64,000 nt of DNA from Paenibacillus sp. FSL R7-0345 (GTDB lineage Bacteria; Bacillota; Bacilli; Paenibacillales; Paenibacillaceae): NCBI RefSeq assembly GCF_038595055.1, contig NZ_CP152002.1, forward strand, positions 6,382,501-6,446,500, read 5' to 3'. Below, piece by piece: positions 12,559 to 23,300 of the stretch (its first letter is position 1; each line of letters opens with the position of its first letter). Below the pieces are notes generated by a model. It was given only the letters and a program-made list of their open reading frames with translations, was not told the origin of the DNA and ran no database searches. The position numbers and the translations under genes are program-made.

Positions 12559-13959
12559 TTAGTAGGCATTTTTGAAGCCGTTGCGGATTGTTCTGAAAAT
12601 AATCCGGATATCAAACAGCAGTGACCAGTTCTCGATATAAAAGATGTCATGCTTGATCCGCTCCTCAATCGAGGTATCCCCGCGCAGACCGTTGCTCTGT
12701 GCCCAGCCGGTAATCCCCGGACGCACATGATGCTTAACCATATACTTGGGAATCTCGTCACGGAACTGCTCCACATAATACGGACGTTCCGGGCGCGGAC
12801 CTACGACACTCATCTGCCCAAACAATACGTTAAAAAACTGCGGCAGCTCATCCAGGCTCGTTCGGCGGATAAAGGTCCCGAACCGCGTGCGGCGCGGGTC
12901 ATCCTTGGTACTCCAGCCTGTGTCAACTTCAGAGTCCGTCTGCATTTTCATCGACCGGAACTTATACATCATGAAATTGCGGCGGTTCAGGCCTACCCGT
13001 TCCTGCTTAAAGATGACAGGTCCCGGTGATGTGAGCCGCACCCCAATGGCCACGATCAGCATAATCGGCGACAGCATAAGGATGGCGAACAGTGAGAAAA
13101 CAATATCAAACGACCGCTTGGCCAGCCTGTTCCCGGCCATATCCAGCGGAATATCACGTACGTTAATCATCGGCATTCCGGCAAAATTATCGAAATACGG
13201 GCGCGCCGGAAGATAGTCAAAGAAGTCAGGGATGATCAGCGTCCGCATACCGGCTTTTTCGCAGGCAGCTATGATGGCAGGATATTTGGAGTGGGCATCC
13301 AGCGGCAGCGCCAGAATGACCTCATCGACCGGCAGCATTTCCAGGATCCCGGACAGCTCATCCACTGTGCCCAGAATCGGTTTGTAGCGCTGCTCCTCGA
13401 TCCCGTCCCATTTATGGAAGTCATCCAGAAACCCGATCGTTTCATAACCCAGCTCCGGATACTGGATCAGGTTATTGTAGAATCTTTTGCCCAGAGAGCC
13501 TGCACCGATAATCAGCACAAACTGGCGGTTGTAGCCTTTTTCGCGTAATGATTTCAGCATCGTCTTCAACACATAGCGGTATAGCATAATGGACAAAATG
13601 TTAAAGCCCATATAAATGGCCAGATACTGGCGGGAAACATCAATTTCCTTCAGGAAGAACATCACGCCAAGCAGAATGAAAATCGCCATCACATGTACCT
13701 GGAAGATCTTCAAAAATTCATCGACAAAACGCTTCTTGCGCTTCGGCAGATAGAGTGAGAGCACAATCCCGATCAGCACGGAAATGGCACCGTACATAAT
13801 GCTCCAGTAGGCATAAGATTCCACCGGGAGCGTGTTATAGGACTCCAGCCAGCCGCTGCGGAATTTCAGCCACCAGGCCGCCAGAAAGGACAGCTGGATT
13901 ACCAGAAAGTCAGCAACCATATAAAGCTGGGTCAAAAACTTCTGATTACGGCGGATCAT
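12559..13959 (-). CDS. Polyprenyl glycosyl-phosphate transferase (priming enzyme, WcaJ/WsfP type)
   Basis: This 466-residue protein starts with four membrane segments, continues with a Rossmann-like region (IGAGSLGKRFYNN) and ends with a bacterial sugar-transferase domain from about residue 270: KRSFDIVFSLFAIL, FKQERVGLNRRNF, YKFRSMK, SLDELPQF and VGPRPERPYYV are all intact. The family transfers a sugar phosphate from a nucleotide sugar to undecaprenyl phosphate, the first committed step of glycan assembly; S-layer glycosylation loci use such an enzyme (WsfP/WsaP). The sugar cannot be read with certainty. Its start overlaps the end of the upstream glycosyltransferase by 4 bp (ATGA), so the two are translationally coupled. 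Confidence 0.9.
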   Translation of the reverse strand: MIRRNQKFLTQLYMVADFLVIQLSFLAAWWLKFRSGWLESYNTLPVESYAYWSIMYGAISVLIGIVLSLYLPKRKKRFVDEFLKIFQVHVMAIFILLGVMFFLKEIDVSRQYLAIYMGFNILSIMLYRYVLKTMLKSLREKGYNRQFVLIIGAGSLGKRFYNNLIQYPELGYETIGFLDDFHKWDGIEEQRYKPILGTVDELSGILEMLPVDEVILALPLDAHSKYPAIIAACEKAGMRTLIIPDFFDYLPARPYFDNFAGMPMINVRDIPLDMAGNRLAKRSFDIVFSLFAILMLSPIMLIVAIGVRLTSPGPVIFKQERVGLNRRNFMMYKFRSMKMQTDSEVDTGWSTKDDPRRTRFGTFIRRTSLDELPQFFNVLFGQMSVVGPRPERPYYVEQFRDEIPKYMVKHHVRPGITGWAQSNGLRGDTSIEERIKHDIFYIENWSLLFDIRIIFRTIRNGFKNAY

Positions 13960-14909
13960 AATCTCACCTCAGCCTTCGATTCAATCTTTGGTCCCGCTTC
14001 TGCGGAAGCAGTAAGACTCTGTGCCGGAGTAGGCACCGGACGCGGTGCTCTCAGGGCATTGACGGCAAGTGACAGCATAAACTTGACGGCGACTCCGGCA
14101 TACACCGTACCATTAACTATACTGTTGTACTGCCTGCTATAATGCTTACGGTGGAATAAGATCATCGCTCTGTGAAACTCATATACGATCTTGAACGGTC
14201 TGCGCCGCGCACTGCCGCCCTTCAGATGAATGATATGGGTCTGCGGATAATAATGAATTCCCCAGCCCGCTTCCTTAATCCGGTAGCACCAGTCCAGATC
14301 CTCACCATACATAAAGAATTCCTCATCCAGCCCGCCCACCTGATCAATCGTCTTACGCCGGACCAGCATAAAAGCCCCGACCAGGCAATCAACAGGATAA
14401 GCCTCATCCGGGTCCAAGTATCCTAACTGGTAACCGTTAAATCTGGGTTTGTCCGGAAACAGCTTGCTGAAGCCAAATGCGTAATAAAAAGAGGCGGCAG
14501 GTGTCGGGAACCCTCTCTTGCAGGCCTTATCCAGCGAGCCGTCCGGCAAAATAACCTTACAGCCCGAAGCCCCCAGATCGGGGCGGGTATCCATAAAGGC
14601 CACCATCGTCTCCAGCGTATCCCGGCGGATCACCGTATCCGAGTTCAGCAGCAGCACATAACGTCCGGAGGCAACCTCCATCCCCTGATTGTTGCCGCGG
14701 GCAAATCCGACATTCTCCTTATTCGCAATCAGCGTCACATCCGGAAACTCCCTGCTGATCTGCTCAACCGAATCATCGTGCGAGTTGTTATCTATTAAAA
14801 TAATCTCATAGGAAAAGTTCGTATCCGACTCATACACCGACCTGATGCAGTCCATCGTCAGGCGGCAGGTGTTGTAATTGAGGATTAAAATACTTACATC
14901 TACATTCAC
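13956..14909 (-). CDS. Family 2 glycosyltransferase (rhamnosyltransferase-like)
   Basis: This GT-A fold enzyme of about 317 residues has VSILILNYNTCRLT at the start, IILIDNNSHDDS, the nucleotide-sugar motif LLLNSDTVIRRD (a DxD-like region), and the acceptor-side motif FFMYGEDLDWCYRIKEAGW. The pattern matches GT2 rhamnosyltransferases of O-antigen and S-layer glycan loci. The C-terminus has one hydrophobic segment and a proline/alanine-rich tail. A GTG start at 14909 is chosen because CAGGAG lies 9 bp upstream; the longer frame from 14951 has no site. It begins a two-gene unit with the priming transferase and lies just after a terminator, so it probably has its own promoter. Confidence 0.82.
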   Translation of the reverse strand: MNVDVSILILNYNTCRLTMDCIRSVYESDTNFSYEIILIDNNSHDDSVEQISREFPDVTLIANKENVGFARGNNQGMEVASGRYVLLLNSDTVIRRDTLETMVAFMDTRPDLGASGCKVILPDGSLDKACKRGFPTPAASFYYAFGFSKLFPDKPRFNGYQLGYLDPDEAYPVDCLVGAFMLVRRKTIDQVGGLDEEFFMYGEDLDWCYRIKEAGWGIHYYPQTHIIHLKGGSARRRPFKIVYEFHRAMILFHRKHYSRQYNSIVNGTVYAGVAVKFMLSLAVNALRAPRPVPTPAQSLTASAEAGPKIESKAEVRL

Positions 14910-14959
14910 TGCACTACGCTCCTGACAAATATAGTAATCTATCGACAACATTATAACAT

Positions 14960-15001
14960 AAAAACCTCCCTGATAGGCAGCGGCCGGTTAGGGAGGTTTT
15001 T
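14960..15001 (-). terminator. Terminator between the two GT2 genes
   Basis: AAAACCTCCCT (14961-14971) and AGGGAGGTTTT (14990-15000) form a perfect stem with T residues after it on either strand. On the minus strand it closes the unit of the 15056-16012 gene. Confidence 0.85.
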
Positions 15002-15055
15002 ACAGAATTATTTTGGTTATTCCAGATTCGATGCTATTCATTAAGGAATTATATG

Positions 15056-16012
15056 CTAGCTTCTCTTACCAGCTGCCTTCTTCTGTACATATCGGCGTTT
15101 ATCCTTCAGGCTGGTCAGCTGTGCCCGGAATGAGGACCAGGCTTTAATCAGGCCGGGTTCTTTAAGCAGCATATATCCATGTGCAGCAAGCTCATACGGT
15201 AGGGAGCGAATGAAGGTCTGAAGCAACGTGCGGGAGGGCTCATTCTTATAGATCATCTTATAGCGATTAATGTAGGAAATTCTGCGGATAAATATTGACT
15301 TGCCGCCCCGTCCGGCTGTCTTCCAGCCCCGCTCATGATAACCAATTGCTGCTGCATCAAAGTAAGCCTGCCAGCCGAACAGCTGAGCCCGCCATGCCAC
15401 ATCCACATCCTCTTTGTAGGCAAAGAAGTCTCCGTCAAAAAACTCTCCCTCAACGCTGATATCCTCAATCATCCGCCGGGAATACATTGCGGCTGCACCG
15501 GATACTCCGAATACGGCACCTGATTCCGTCCAATTCTCTGCCGGTTCTCCAGCCCCACGGTCGAATGCACGCCGGGCTTTGTTCATCCGCAGTCCTGTGC
15601 TGTCTACCAGGGTAGGGTCTGCCTTCAGGAGCAGCTTGCCTGTGGCACTGCCGATTTGCGGATTCTTTTCCATCTGGTTGACGAGTCTGGATACGTAGTC
15701 AGCGGCCAGGGCCAAGTCCGGGTTCAGTACTAGCACATAATCAGTATCAGTAGCAGTTATGGCCTGGTTATGGGCAGGGGCGAAGCCGGTGTTGACTTTT
15801 TTTTCAATAAGGATGAGCTTGGGCTTGGGCAGATCTGCACTGCTGTAAAATTCAGCCACCTTGCCAGCCGAGCCATCTCCGGAGGCATTATCCACTACAA
15901 CAATGCTATGAATAGGATAATCCTGGGCAAGCACTGCGGTAAGGCATTCTGTAATATCATCTGCACTGTTATAGGTAACGATATGTATACTGACCGTTTT
16001 ATGATTTAGCAT
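15056..16012 (-). CDS. Family 2 glycosyltransferase (rhamnosyltransferase-like)
   Basis: This 318-residue GT2 enzyme has VSIHIVTYNSADDITECL at the N-terminus, IVVVDNASGDGS, the DxD-type strand VLVLNPDLAL, and FFAYKEDVDVAWRAQLFGW, a motif of rhamnosyltransferase-type GT2 proteins. The C-terminus is very basic. It probably adds a sugar, perhaps rhamnose given the neighbouring dTDP-rhamnose genes, to the lipid-linked glycan; donor and linkage are inference. The ATG at 16012 has GAGG 10 bp upstream; two ATGs at 16042/16039 lack one. It is flanked by terminators on both sides, so it looks like a single-gene unit. Confidence 0.8.
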   Translation of the reverse strand: MLNHKTVSIHIVTYNSADDITECLTAVLAQDYPIHSIVVVDNASGDGSAGKVAEFYSSADLPKPKLILIEKKVNTGFAPAHNQAITATDTDYVLVLNPDLALAADYVSRLVNQMEKNPQIGSATGKLLLKADPTLVDSTGLRMNKARRAFDRGAGEPAENWTESGAVFGVSGAAAMYSRRMIEDISVEGEFFDGDFFAYKEDVDVAWRAQLFGWQAYFDAAAIGYHERGWKTAGRGGKSIFIRRISYINRYKMIYKNEPSRTLLQTFIRSLPYELAAHGYMLLKEPGLIKAWSSFRAQLTSLKDKRRYVQKKAAGKRS

Positions 16013-16077
16013 GTCATAATAACCTCGAATCTTTGACATCATTTATAGGTTTGCTCAACCCATTATAACGAAAAAAC

Positions 16078-16112
16078 AAAAAAACTCCCAGACCGCAGCA
16101 GCGGACCGGAAG
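16078..16112 (-). terminator. Terminator after rfbD
   Basis: On the minus strand CTTCCGGTCCGC pairs with GCGGTCTGGGAG across a 4-base loop, then seven T residues follow. It ends the rfb operon. Confidence 0.85.
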
Positions 16113-16141
16113 CTCTATAGTTGAATCCCCCGTTGATTGGA

Positions 16142-17014
16142 CTACTCTTTCAATTCCAGCAAAAAATCTCTAAGCCCTTCACGCCAAGGCCGGATATCCT
16201 GGAACCCGTTCGTCCGGATGGACAGGTGCTCCATCACAGAATAGCGTGGACGCGGCGCCGGACGGGGAAACTGCTCAGTACCGCAAGGCTCAAGCTTGGC
16301 AGTGAACTTCAGGCCGAGAAGGTCTTCCGCTTCTGCGAAGATCGCTTGTGTGAACTCATACCACGTGCAGGCTTCGGAGTTGGATGCGTGATAAACGCCA
16401 TATTTTTCAGTCTGAATCAACTCAGACAGAAAATTGGCCAAATCCACAGTGTAGGTTGGAGAACCCTTCTGATCATCAACAACCTGCAGCTGCGGTTTTT
16501 CCTGGCCGAGCTTCAGCATGGTTTTTACAAAGTTATTGCCGTATTTACCATACACCCATGAAGTACGGACAATAAAGAACTTGGAAGATAAAGACTGTAC
16601 CAGAATCTCTCCGGCCCGCTTGGACTTGCCGTAAATGCTCTGCGGATCGGTATTATCGTATTCGTGGTAAGGCTTGCTGCCCATCCCGTCAAAAACATAA
16701 TCGGTACTAATGTATACCAGCTTTGCACCATTTTTTTCAGCAGCTACTGCCACGTTCCGGCTTCCGGTAGCATTAATCAGATAGGCTGCATCAATATCGG
16801 TCTCTGCCGCATCTACCGCTGTGTGGGCAGCGCAATGAATAACAGCATCCGGCCCGAAGCCGCCGATGACCTCCACACACTGCTCCAGATTAGTGATATC
16901 CATCTCCTGACGGTCACAGCCCAGCACCTCATGCCCCTGCTTTTGCAGCAGCAGAACGAGATCCTGCCCAAGCTGTCCCGCAGATCCGGTAACCAGCACT
17001 TTCAACTTAGGCAT
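16142..17014 (-). CDS. rfbD: dTDP-4-dehydrorhamnose reductase
   Basis: This 290-residue short-chain dehydrogenase performs the last step of dTDP-L-rhamnose synthesis, reducing dTDP-4-dehydro-L-rhamnose with NAD(P)H. The nucleotide-binding motif is VTGSAGQLGQDL, followed by VIHCAAHTAVDAAE, STDYVFDG, the catalytic YGKSKRAGE and RTSWVYG. The ATG at 17014 shares one base with the stop of rfbB (TAATG) and has GGGGGA upstream; the longer upstream frame is only the tail of rfbB in another frame. Base composition here is like the chromosome and unlike the AT-rich genes further up the operon. Confidence 0.95.
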   Translation of the reverse strand: MPKLKVLVTGSAGQLGQDLVLLLQKQGHEVLGCDRQEMDITNLEQCVEVIGGFGPDAVIHCAAHTAVDAAETDIDAAYLINATGSRNVAVAAEKNGAKLVYISTDYVFDGMGSKPYHEYDNTDPQSIYGKSKRAGEILVQSLSSKFFIVRTSWVYGKYGNNFVKTMLKLGQEKPQLQVVDDQKGSPTYTVDLANFLSELIQTEKYGVYHASNSEACTWYEFTQAIFAEAEDLLGLKFTAKLEPCGTEQFPRPAPRPRYSVMEHLSIRTNGFQDIRPWREGLRDFLLELKE

Positions 17015-18036
17015 TACAGAGAATCCCCCAGACGGCTGCCGTATTGAAGCTCGGCATATTTCTGGTATTCCCCGGACTGGATACGAGTCCACCATTCTTT
17101 ATTATTGAGGTACCATTGAATGGTTTCTTTGATGCCTGTCTCGAATGTGTGCTTTGGCTTCCAGCCAAGCTCATTTGTAATCTTAGCCGGGTCAATTCCA
17201 TAGCGGCGGTCGTGGCCAGGACGATCCTGCACATAGGTAATTAAGGATTCAGGTTTGCCCAGCTCCTCCAGAATCGTCTTCACAATATGCATATTAGTCC
17301 GCTCATTATTGCCACCGATGTTGTAAACCTCTCCGATAACGCCATTATGAATGACAAGATCAATCGCGCTGCAGTGGTCTTCTACATACAACCAGTCACG
17401 GATGTTAAGCCCGTCACCATAAATCGGCAGCGCTCCATCATTCAGCGCGCGGGAAATCATCAGCGGAATCAGCTTTTCCGGGAACTGGTAAGGACCATAG
17501 TTATTCGAGCAGCGGGTAATATTCACCGGTAATCCGAAAGTCTCATGGTAAGCACGCACCAGCAGGTCTCCGCCAGCTTTACTAGCTGAGTAAGGACTGT
17601 TTGGAGTAAGCGGTGTTTCCTCAGTAAAGAGGCCCGTAGCGCCCAGTGTTCCGTATACTTCGTCCGTGGATACCTGGACAAACTTGGTTACGCTATATTT
17701 TTTGGCTGCATCCAACAGCACCTGTGTACCCAATACATTCGTCTTCACAAAAACGTCCGGCTCCAGAATACTCCGGTCCACATGCGACTCGGCGGCGAAG
17801 TTGACTACAACGTCAATGCCATCGCCAATCAGCTTATCCATCGCTTCCACATCTGTAATATCAGCTTTGACAAATGTGTAGTTTGGGTTTCCTTCGACTG
17901 ATTTCAAATTTTCAAGGTTTCCTGCATACGTCAACGCGTCCACGTTAACAATCTGATACTCTGGATGCTGCTGCAGCATGTATATTACAAAGTTGCTGCC
18001 GATAAAGCCGGCTCCGCCGGTGACTAGAAGTTTCAT
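17014..18036 (-). CDS. rfbB: dTDP-glucose 4,6-dehydratase
   Basis: This 340-residue SDR enzyme converts dTDP-glucose to dTDP-4-dehydro-6-deoxyglucose. The NAD motif is VTGGAGFIGSNFV, the substrate and catalytic regions are NFAAESHVDRSI, STDEVYGTLG with the conserved DE pair, YSASKAGGDLLVRAYHET, and RCSNNYGPYQFPEKLIP. AAAGGTGG precedes the ATG at good spacing. It overlaps rfbD by one base and follows rfbC by 36 bp, giving rfbA-rfbC-rfbB-rfbD in transcription order. Confidence 0.96.
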   Translation of the reverse strand: MKLLVTGGAGFIGSNFVIYMLQQHPEYQIVNVDALTYAGNLENLKSVEGNPNYTFVKADITDVEAMDKLIGDGIDVVVNFAAESHVDRSILEPDVFVKTNVLGTQVLLDAAKKYSVTKFVQVSTDEVYGTLGATGLFTEETPLTPNSPYSASKAGGDLLVRAYHETFGLPVNITRCSNNYGPYQFPEKLIPLMISRALNDGALPIYGDGLNIRDWLYVEDHCSAIDLVIHNGVIGEVYNIGGNNERTNMHIVKTILEELGKPESLITYVQDRPGHDRRYGIDPAKITNELGWKPKHTFETGIKETIQWYLNNKEWWTRIQSGEYQKYAELQYGSRLGDSL

Positions 18037-18072
18037 GGGTTAGACCACCTTTAAATTATAAATAGAGATACT

Positions 18073-18621
18073 TTAATCGAAGTTCAGCTCAGCATCCTTA
18101 AGCACCGGATGTCTCTGATCCTTGTCAGACAGCACAGGATTGGATACCGGCCAATCAATACCTAAGGCCGGATCATTCCATAATATGCCGCGGTCATTCT
18201 CAGGGGAATAGTATTCGTCCACTTTGTAGAGGACTTGGGTGTTCGGAACGAGTGTACAGAAGCCATGGGCAAATCCTTTAGGCACCAGCAGCTGCTGCTT
18301 ATTATATTCACTGAGAATTACACCGACCCATTGCCCAAAGGTAGGTGAGCTGCGCCGGACATCGACAATTACATCATAAATGACACCGGAAAGGACACGA
18401 ATCAGCTTAGTCTGAGCTTTCGGGTTCAACTGGTAATGCAAACCTCTAAGCACTCCAACCTCTGCTGACAACGATTGATTATCCTGGATAAAATTAAACT
18501 TTACCCCGGCCTTCTGCATTACTTCTTCATTATAACTTTCCATAAAAAAACCCCGGTTGTCGCCATGGACCACCGGTTCGAGAATAGCAGCACCTTGCAA
18601 ATGTAAGGATGTAACCTTCAT
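18073..18621 (-). CDS. rfbC: dTDP-4-dehydrorhamnose 3,5-epimerase
   Basis: This 182-residue cupin-fold epimerase acts third in dTDP-L-rhamnose synthesis. Conserved parts include EPVVHGDNRGFFMESYNEE, FIQDNQSLS, GVLRGLHYQ with the catalytic histidine, VIYDVIVDVRRSSPTFG, VPKGFAHGF and YKVDEYYSPENDRGI. GGGGGA lies 8 bp before the ATG. It follows rfbA by 18 bp and is part of the same operon. Confidence 0.95.
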   Translation of the reverse strand: MKVTSLHLQGAAILEPVVHGDNRGFFMESYNEEVMQKAGVKFNFIQDNQSLSAEVGVLRGLHYQLNPKAQTKLIRVLSGVIYDVIVDVRRSSPTFGQWVGVILSEYNKQQLLVPKGFAHGFCTLVPNTQVLYKVDEYYSPENDRGILWNDPALGIDWPVSNPVLSDKDQRHPVLKDAELNFD

Positions 18622-18639
18622 AAGATAAGTCCCCCATAC

Positions 18640-19383
18640 CTATAGTTTCAATTTACCGAATTCTTCACCAAACGTAATTTCCTGAGCTAAATTATTAGCT
18701 TTCGCAAGAGAAGTATGCGTACCTGCATCGGTCCACCAGCCCTGAAGAATATCGAATGTCAACTCTCCACGATTAATATATGCATTATTTACATCAGTGA
18801 TTTCTAGTTCACCGCGTGCGGAAGGTGTTATCGTCTTAATTATTTTAAACACCTCGTTATCAAACATATAAATTCCCGTTACTGCGTAGTTTGATTTGGG
18901 TTTGGCAGGTTTCTCTTCTATAGATATAATACGTCCATCCTGTAATTCCGGAACCCCGAAGCGAGATGGATCATTGACATGTTGAATCAAAATTTTCGCT
19001 CCGTTTTTTTGTTCACGGAAATTATCAGCGAAAGCCGAAATATCATCTTCAAATACATTATCACCAAGAATAACAACCATTTGATCCTGACCTACAAACT
19101 GCTCTGCAAGATCAAGGGCTTGAGCAATTCCGCCAGCTTCATCCTGCACTTTATAGGTAAAGGTAACCCCCATCTCCCGACCGCTTCCGAGCAAATTAAC
19201 AACATCACCCATATGTTCCTTACCAGTGACAATAAGAATATCTTTTACCTCAGCTTGCTTTAATTTGTATACAGAGTGAAAAATCATAGGATATTTGCCT
19301 ACGGGGAGAAGATGTTTATTTGTAACCTTTGTTAAAGGATATAGGCGTGAGCCTGTACCTCCTGCTAGAATTATACCTTTCAT
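18640..19383 (-). CDS. rfbA: Glucose-1-phosphate thymidylyltransferase (short form)
   Basis: This 247-residue nucleotidyltransferase makes dTDP-glucose from dTTP and glucose-1-phosphate, starting the rhamnose pathway. The signature LAGGTGSRLYPLTKVTNKHL, the metal site LGDNVFED, and EEKPAKPKSN are intact. It is the short form that lacks the C-terminal allosteric extension of about 45 residues found in the E. coli-type enzyme. Its base composition is more AT-rich than rfbC, rfbB and rfbD, so the composition boundary of the locus falls close to this gene. The start overlaps the epimerase stop by 4 bp and GGAGG lies 7 bp upstream. Confidence 0.94.
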   Translation of the reverse strand: MKGIILAGGTGSRLYPLTKVTNKHLLPVGKYPMIFHSVYKLKQAEVKDILIVTGKEHMGDVVNLLGSGREMGVTFTYKVQDEAGGIAQALDLAEQFVGQDQMVVILGDNVFEDDISAFADNFREQKNGAKILIQHVNDPSRFGVPELQDGRIISIEEKPAKPKSNYAVTGIYMFDNEVFKIIKTITPSARGELEITDVNNAYINRGELTFDILQGWWTDAGTHTSLAKANNLAQEITFGEEFGKLKL

Positions 19384-20330
19384 ATTTCAGCCTCCAAATT
19401 AAATATAAGCTTTTCTTCTTTCTCTTTATAATATTTACAAAGGTCACCGATTCCATCTTCTAAAGAATATTCAGGAGACCATCCCAATATTTTCTTTGCC
19501 TTTGAATTATCTAAGCAACTTTCTCTTATGTCTCCAACTCTTTCCTGATCAAAAATAGGGAGGATATCTGATGACATATTTCTTTTCAATAACGATAGCA
19601 GATAATTTATAGTAGATGTCTCACACATACTAAGATTCAATATTTCCCCATCGCCTAATTCTAATGCTTTAACATTGGCATTTACTATGTCACTCACATA
19701 AATGAAATCACGATACTGTTCACCATCTCCATGAATAATTGGAGCCTGCTTGTTAGCAAGTCTGTTGATAAAAATTGAAATAACCCCGGCTTCACCAATA
19801 GCACTTTGTCTAGGGCCATACACATTACTGTATCTAAATATAGTGTACTTAAAACCGCATTCTTCCGAGTATATCTTAATATAATTCTCTGGGGTATATT
19901 TAGATATACCGTAGAAAGATAACGGTTCAATAGGATGTGCTTCATTTACGGGTAGATATTTAGGAGTTCCATAGACTGCTGCTGAAGAAGCATAAATAAT
20001 CTTTTTCCCTCCGAATTTCTTCATATTTTCTAATATGTTCAATGTACCTCTGATATTAATATGTTGATCATTCAAAGGGTTTTTCATTGAACTCCCAACG
20101 TCAATTTGAGCAGCATGATGAATAATAACTTCTGGACGTTCATAAGAAAAAACAGTAGATACCTCCTCAGAGTTTATGTCCATGTCATATATTTTTGAGT
20201 AAGCATTAACGTTTTCATGTGCTCCTGTAGAAAAATTATCAACTCCGACAACCTGATGATTTTGCGCCACTAAAGAATCAACAATGTGAGATCCAATAAA
20301 TCCTGCAGCTCCAGTTACTAAAATTTTCAT
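19380..20330 (-). CDS. NAD-dependent sugar epimerase (UDP-glucose 4-epimerase-like)
   Basis: This 316-residue extended SDR protein has VTGAAGFIGSHIV for NAD binding, IIHHAAQIDVGSS, YASSAAVYG, the catalytic YGISKYTPENY, and RYSNVYGPRQ. These features fit UDP-hexose 4-epimerases and related Gne/WbpP-like enzymes; the exact sugar (glucose, GlcNAc or a uronic acid) cannot be read. It probably supplies a nucleotide sugar for the glycan built by its neighbours. GAGGGGAC precedes the ATG. The gene is AT-rich and lies between the large glycosyltransferase and rfbA, overlapping rfbA by 4 bp. Confidence 0.85.
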   Translation of the reverse strand: MKILVTGAAGFIGSHIVDSLVAQNHQVVGVDNFSTGAHENVNAYSKIYDMDINSEEVSTVFSYERPEVIIHHAAQIDVGSSMKNPLNDQHINIRGTLNILENMKKFGGKKIIYASSAAVYGTPKYLPVNEAHPIEPLSFYGISKYTPENYIKIYSEECGFKYTIFRYSNVYGPRQSAIGEAGVISIFINRLANKQAPIIHGDGEQYRDFIYVSDIVNANVKALELGDGEILNLSMCETSTINYLLSLLKRNMSSDILPIFDQERVGDIRESCLDNSKAKKILGWSPEYSLEDGIGDLCKYYKEKEEKLIFNLEAEI

Positions 20331-20353
20331 TTATCTAGTCCCCTCAAACATTT

Positions 20354-23300
20354 CTATCCTAATAGTATAAACTTCTCTAATATATCAATAGTAGGCTCCC
20401 ACTTCCAATTATCTGCAGTAACCTTCCCATTTACAACCAATTTTCTTCTTAGCTCTTCATCTTCAATTAACCTTTTGACTGCTGCTTTAGCACCTGCAAC
20501 ATCTCCCATCTCTACTACTAATGCGTTATGTTCATTTATAATGTATTCATCGTACCCACTAACTTTGCTGACTACACATGCTCCGCCGCAGGCCATCATC
20601 TCAAGTGGAGGCCCAAAGAAACCTTCTACTCTACTCATTTTCAGAAGAATATCACAACTGGAATAAAATTCCCGCATTTTAATCATTGGAACCTTTTCAA
20701 AGAAATGATCACATCTCCATTCCTCTTTTGGTTTCCCCGCGGAGCTAATACACCAAATTTCACAATCCAAATCTTTTACAGCTAAAAAGGCATCCTCCAT
20801 ACCTTTAAATGGAATATCAATTGGTCCCTCTAATAAAACCCTTATTCTATCTTTTTTCGGAATTATTGGTATATCATGGTGTACAATTTCTTCATCTAAA
20901 CCATTTGGTACATATACTGAACTCTTACCAAAGCTTTCTAACAACCATTTTTGAATCCATTTAGCTTCAGTCATGAGTTCATAATTTAATTTATAAGATT
21001 CTAACGCTCGCTTGCTATCTAGTGATCCAGCGGGGTAAAATCTGCTTTCATCTGATTGAACAAAATATATTTTTCTGGCAGCTGGTATTTCTGCAATAGT
21101 ATAAGCTGTACTCCAACCTGTTGCTATTACAATATCAAGATTCTCAGGTGCTTCTTCCAGCCCAACAATCTGTACTTTTTGTTTTGGGAACCAACTAATC
21201 TCCTTTAAATTATCTTCTGTTATTAGAATGACATCATAGCCTCTATTTAATAATCTGTTGGCATGCTGGCATATTACAGCAATACCTCCAGATATTCCAC
21301 ATCCAGGGATAACATATGCAATCTTTGGTTTAAGACTAATTGTCTTTTTATGTTCTTCATTCATCAGATCAACCCAAATATTATCCTCATCTTTAAAGCT
21401 CAATTCTAAATTATTTTGATGCAACCTTAAATTCGTTAATATTAAGGGAATTGACTTAAACTTATACCCATTATATGCAAGCCTAAGCCATAGTTCATGG
21501 TCTTCTCTATATTTCATTGATGTTTTCAAACCGCCAACAGCTTTTACAGCGGCTAACCTCACCATTACTGTGCTTTGGCAAGGGACGCAAACTTCCAACA
21601 ATTTTTCATAGTCACAATCAGGACTAAATACTTCTTGTCCATCTTGTATATCTATACTTCTTGTCCCATCTACCTTAGCTCTCCATCCTCCATAAACCAC
21701 ATCAGCCTTATATTTTTCAATATATTGCAGTGACAATTCTAACCTGTTACTTTCAGCGATATCATCACTATCCTGAAATGCCAAGAATTGTCCCCTAGAT
21801 TCAACTATTGCTTTGTTTCTTCCTCTAACTGCGTTACCACTATTATTAAAAAATTTAAATATTCTAACTTTGGGATGTGTAGCGTATTCTTCAACAATAG
21901 ACAAGGTTTCCTTAGGCGACCCGTCACATACTAGTAATAGTTCAAAGTTCTCGTAACTTTGTTGAAGGATAGAATTAATACTCTCTCTTAATACATCTGT
22001 ACGATCATAAATGGGAATTACCACACTAATTAGTGGATTGTCATTATCAATCGATACTTTACTTTTTAAATCTTTTTTAACAGGACTGATCTTCACAGAA
22101 TTTCTATAAACAATCTTTTTTAATGCCCACTTAGGATTACGCAAGGCTTTTTTTGACAACCTTTTTACATTCCTAATTTTCAATATAGCTTTCCATGCTC
22201 GCGAAGTATAAATTTGGCTTAGTTGCTTGTCCTTCTCTGCACACAACTCAAGAAGGTATTTAGAATTATTTTCCTTTTTATCCATTTCTTCCATTGTTTT
22301 TTTCTTATCTTCATTAAATTCAAGTTGTAACATTTTAATTTCATTGCTAAGTTGAGATACTTGAGCCCCTAATTCATTCGACATTAGAGTGGCTTCATTA
22401 ATTTCCTGCTGTAAAGCTTGATTTCTTAGAACATATTCATTTACACTTTTAGATAATTCGTTTATTGTTTCTGTGCTTTTTTCAATACCAGCCTTAGTTT
22501 CTTTATTTACTTCTATTAAATAACGAATATTCTTTTCTTTATTAACTATTTCTTTTCCCGAATACATATATCCTGAGAAAAGGTATTCTGAAATTATTTT
22601 ATATGAATCTTGTTTAACAATAACTATATGCTGAATGCCAGTATATATATTTATTATTTGATCTACAATAACCTGAATATCATGATACTTTTCAATTAAT
22701 TCCAAATTCTGTTGCACAGTATCTTCAATATAAGCCTCTTTAATTCTCTCCACTATTTCCACTGGAGTAAAATCCCTCTTAAAGGCACGACCTGAAAAAT
22801 TATTTTTTCTTATTTCATAATAATTGTTACTCGTAACAATATCATCTCCACCGTTATAATCAAAAACGAGTGGAATTCGTCCACAACTCATAGCTTCCAG
22901 GATCCCTCTACCTAAGGAGACGACAATGTCTGCATCAAGAATCTTATCTTCTACATTCCAAAGGTTACGAACTGATTGGCCGATTATTTCTAATTTCAAA
23001 TTCATTTCAGAAGCAACTTCTAATAATACTTCTTCAACTTTTGGAGTAAAGCGGTTGGAAAGGAGCAGTAAATTTCGAGGGATTTTATTAATAGGACTCT
23101 TTGGATAAAAACGTTTTCTATCAATTCCATTCCTCACTATTTCAATGAGACTTTCAGGGATATTCCAATTAGTTATTAAACTGCTCTTGACCTCTTCGCT
23201 AACAGCTATATATTTTACGACTGAGGGAACTAGGATCGGTTGTTCCTGCCAAGGGATAATTCCATTAGCCGTAAACACCATTGGTACTAAAGGGTATCTT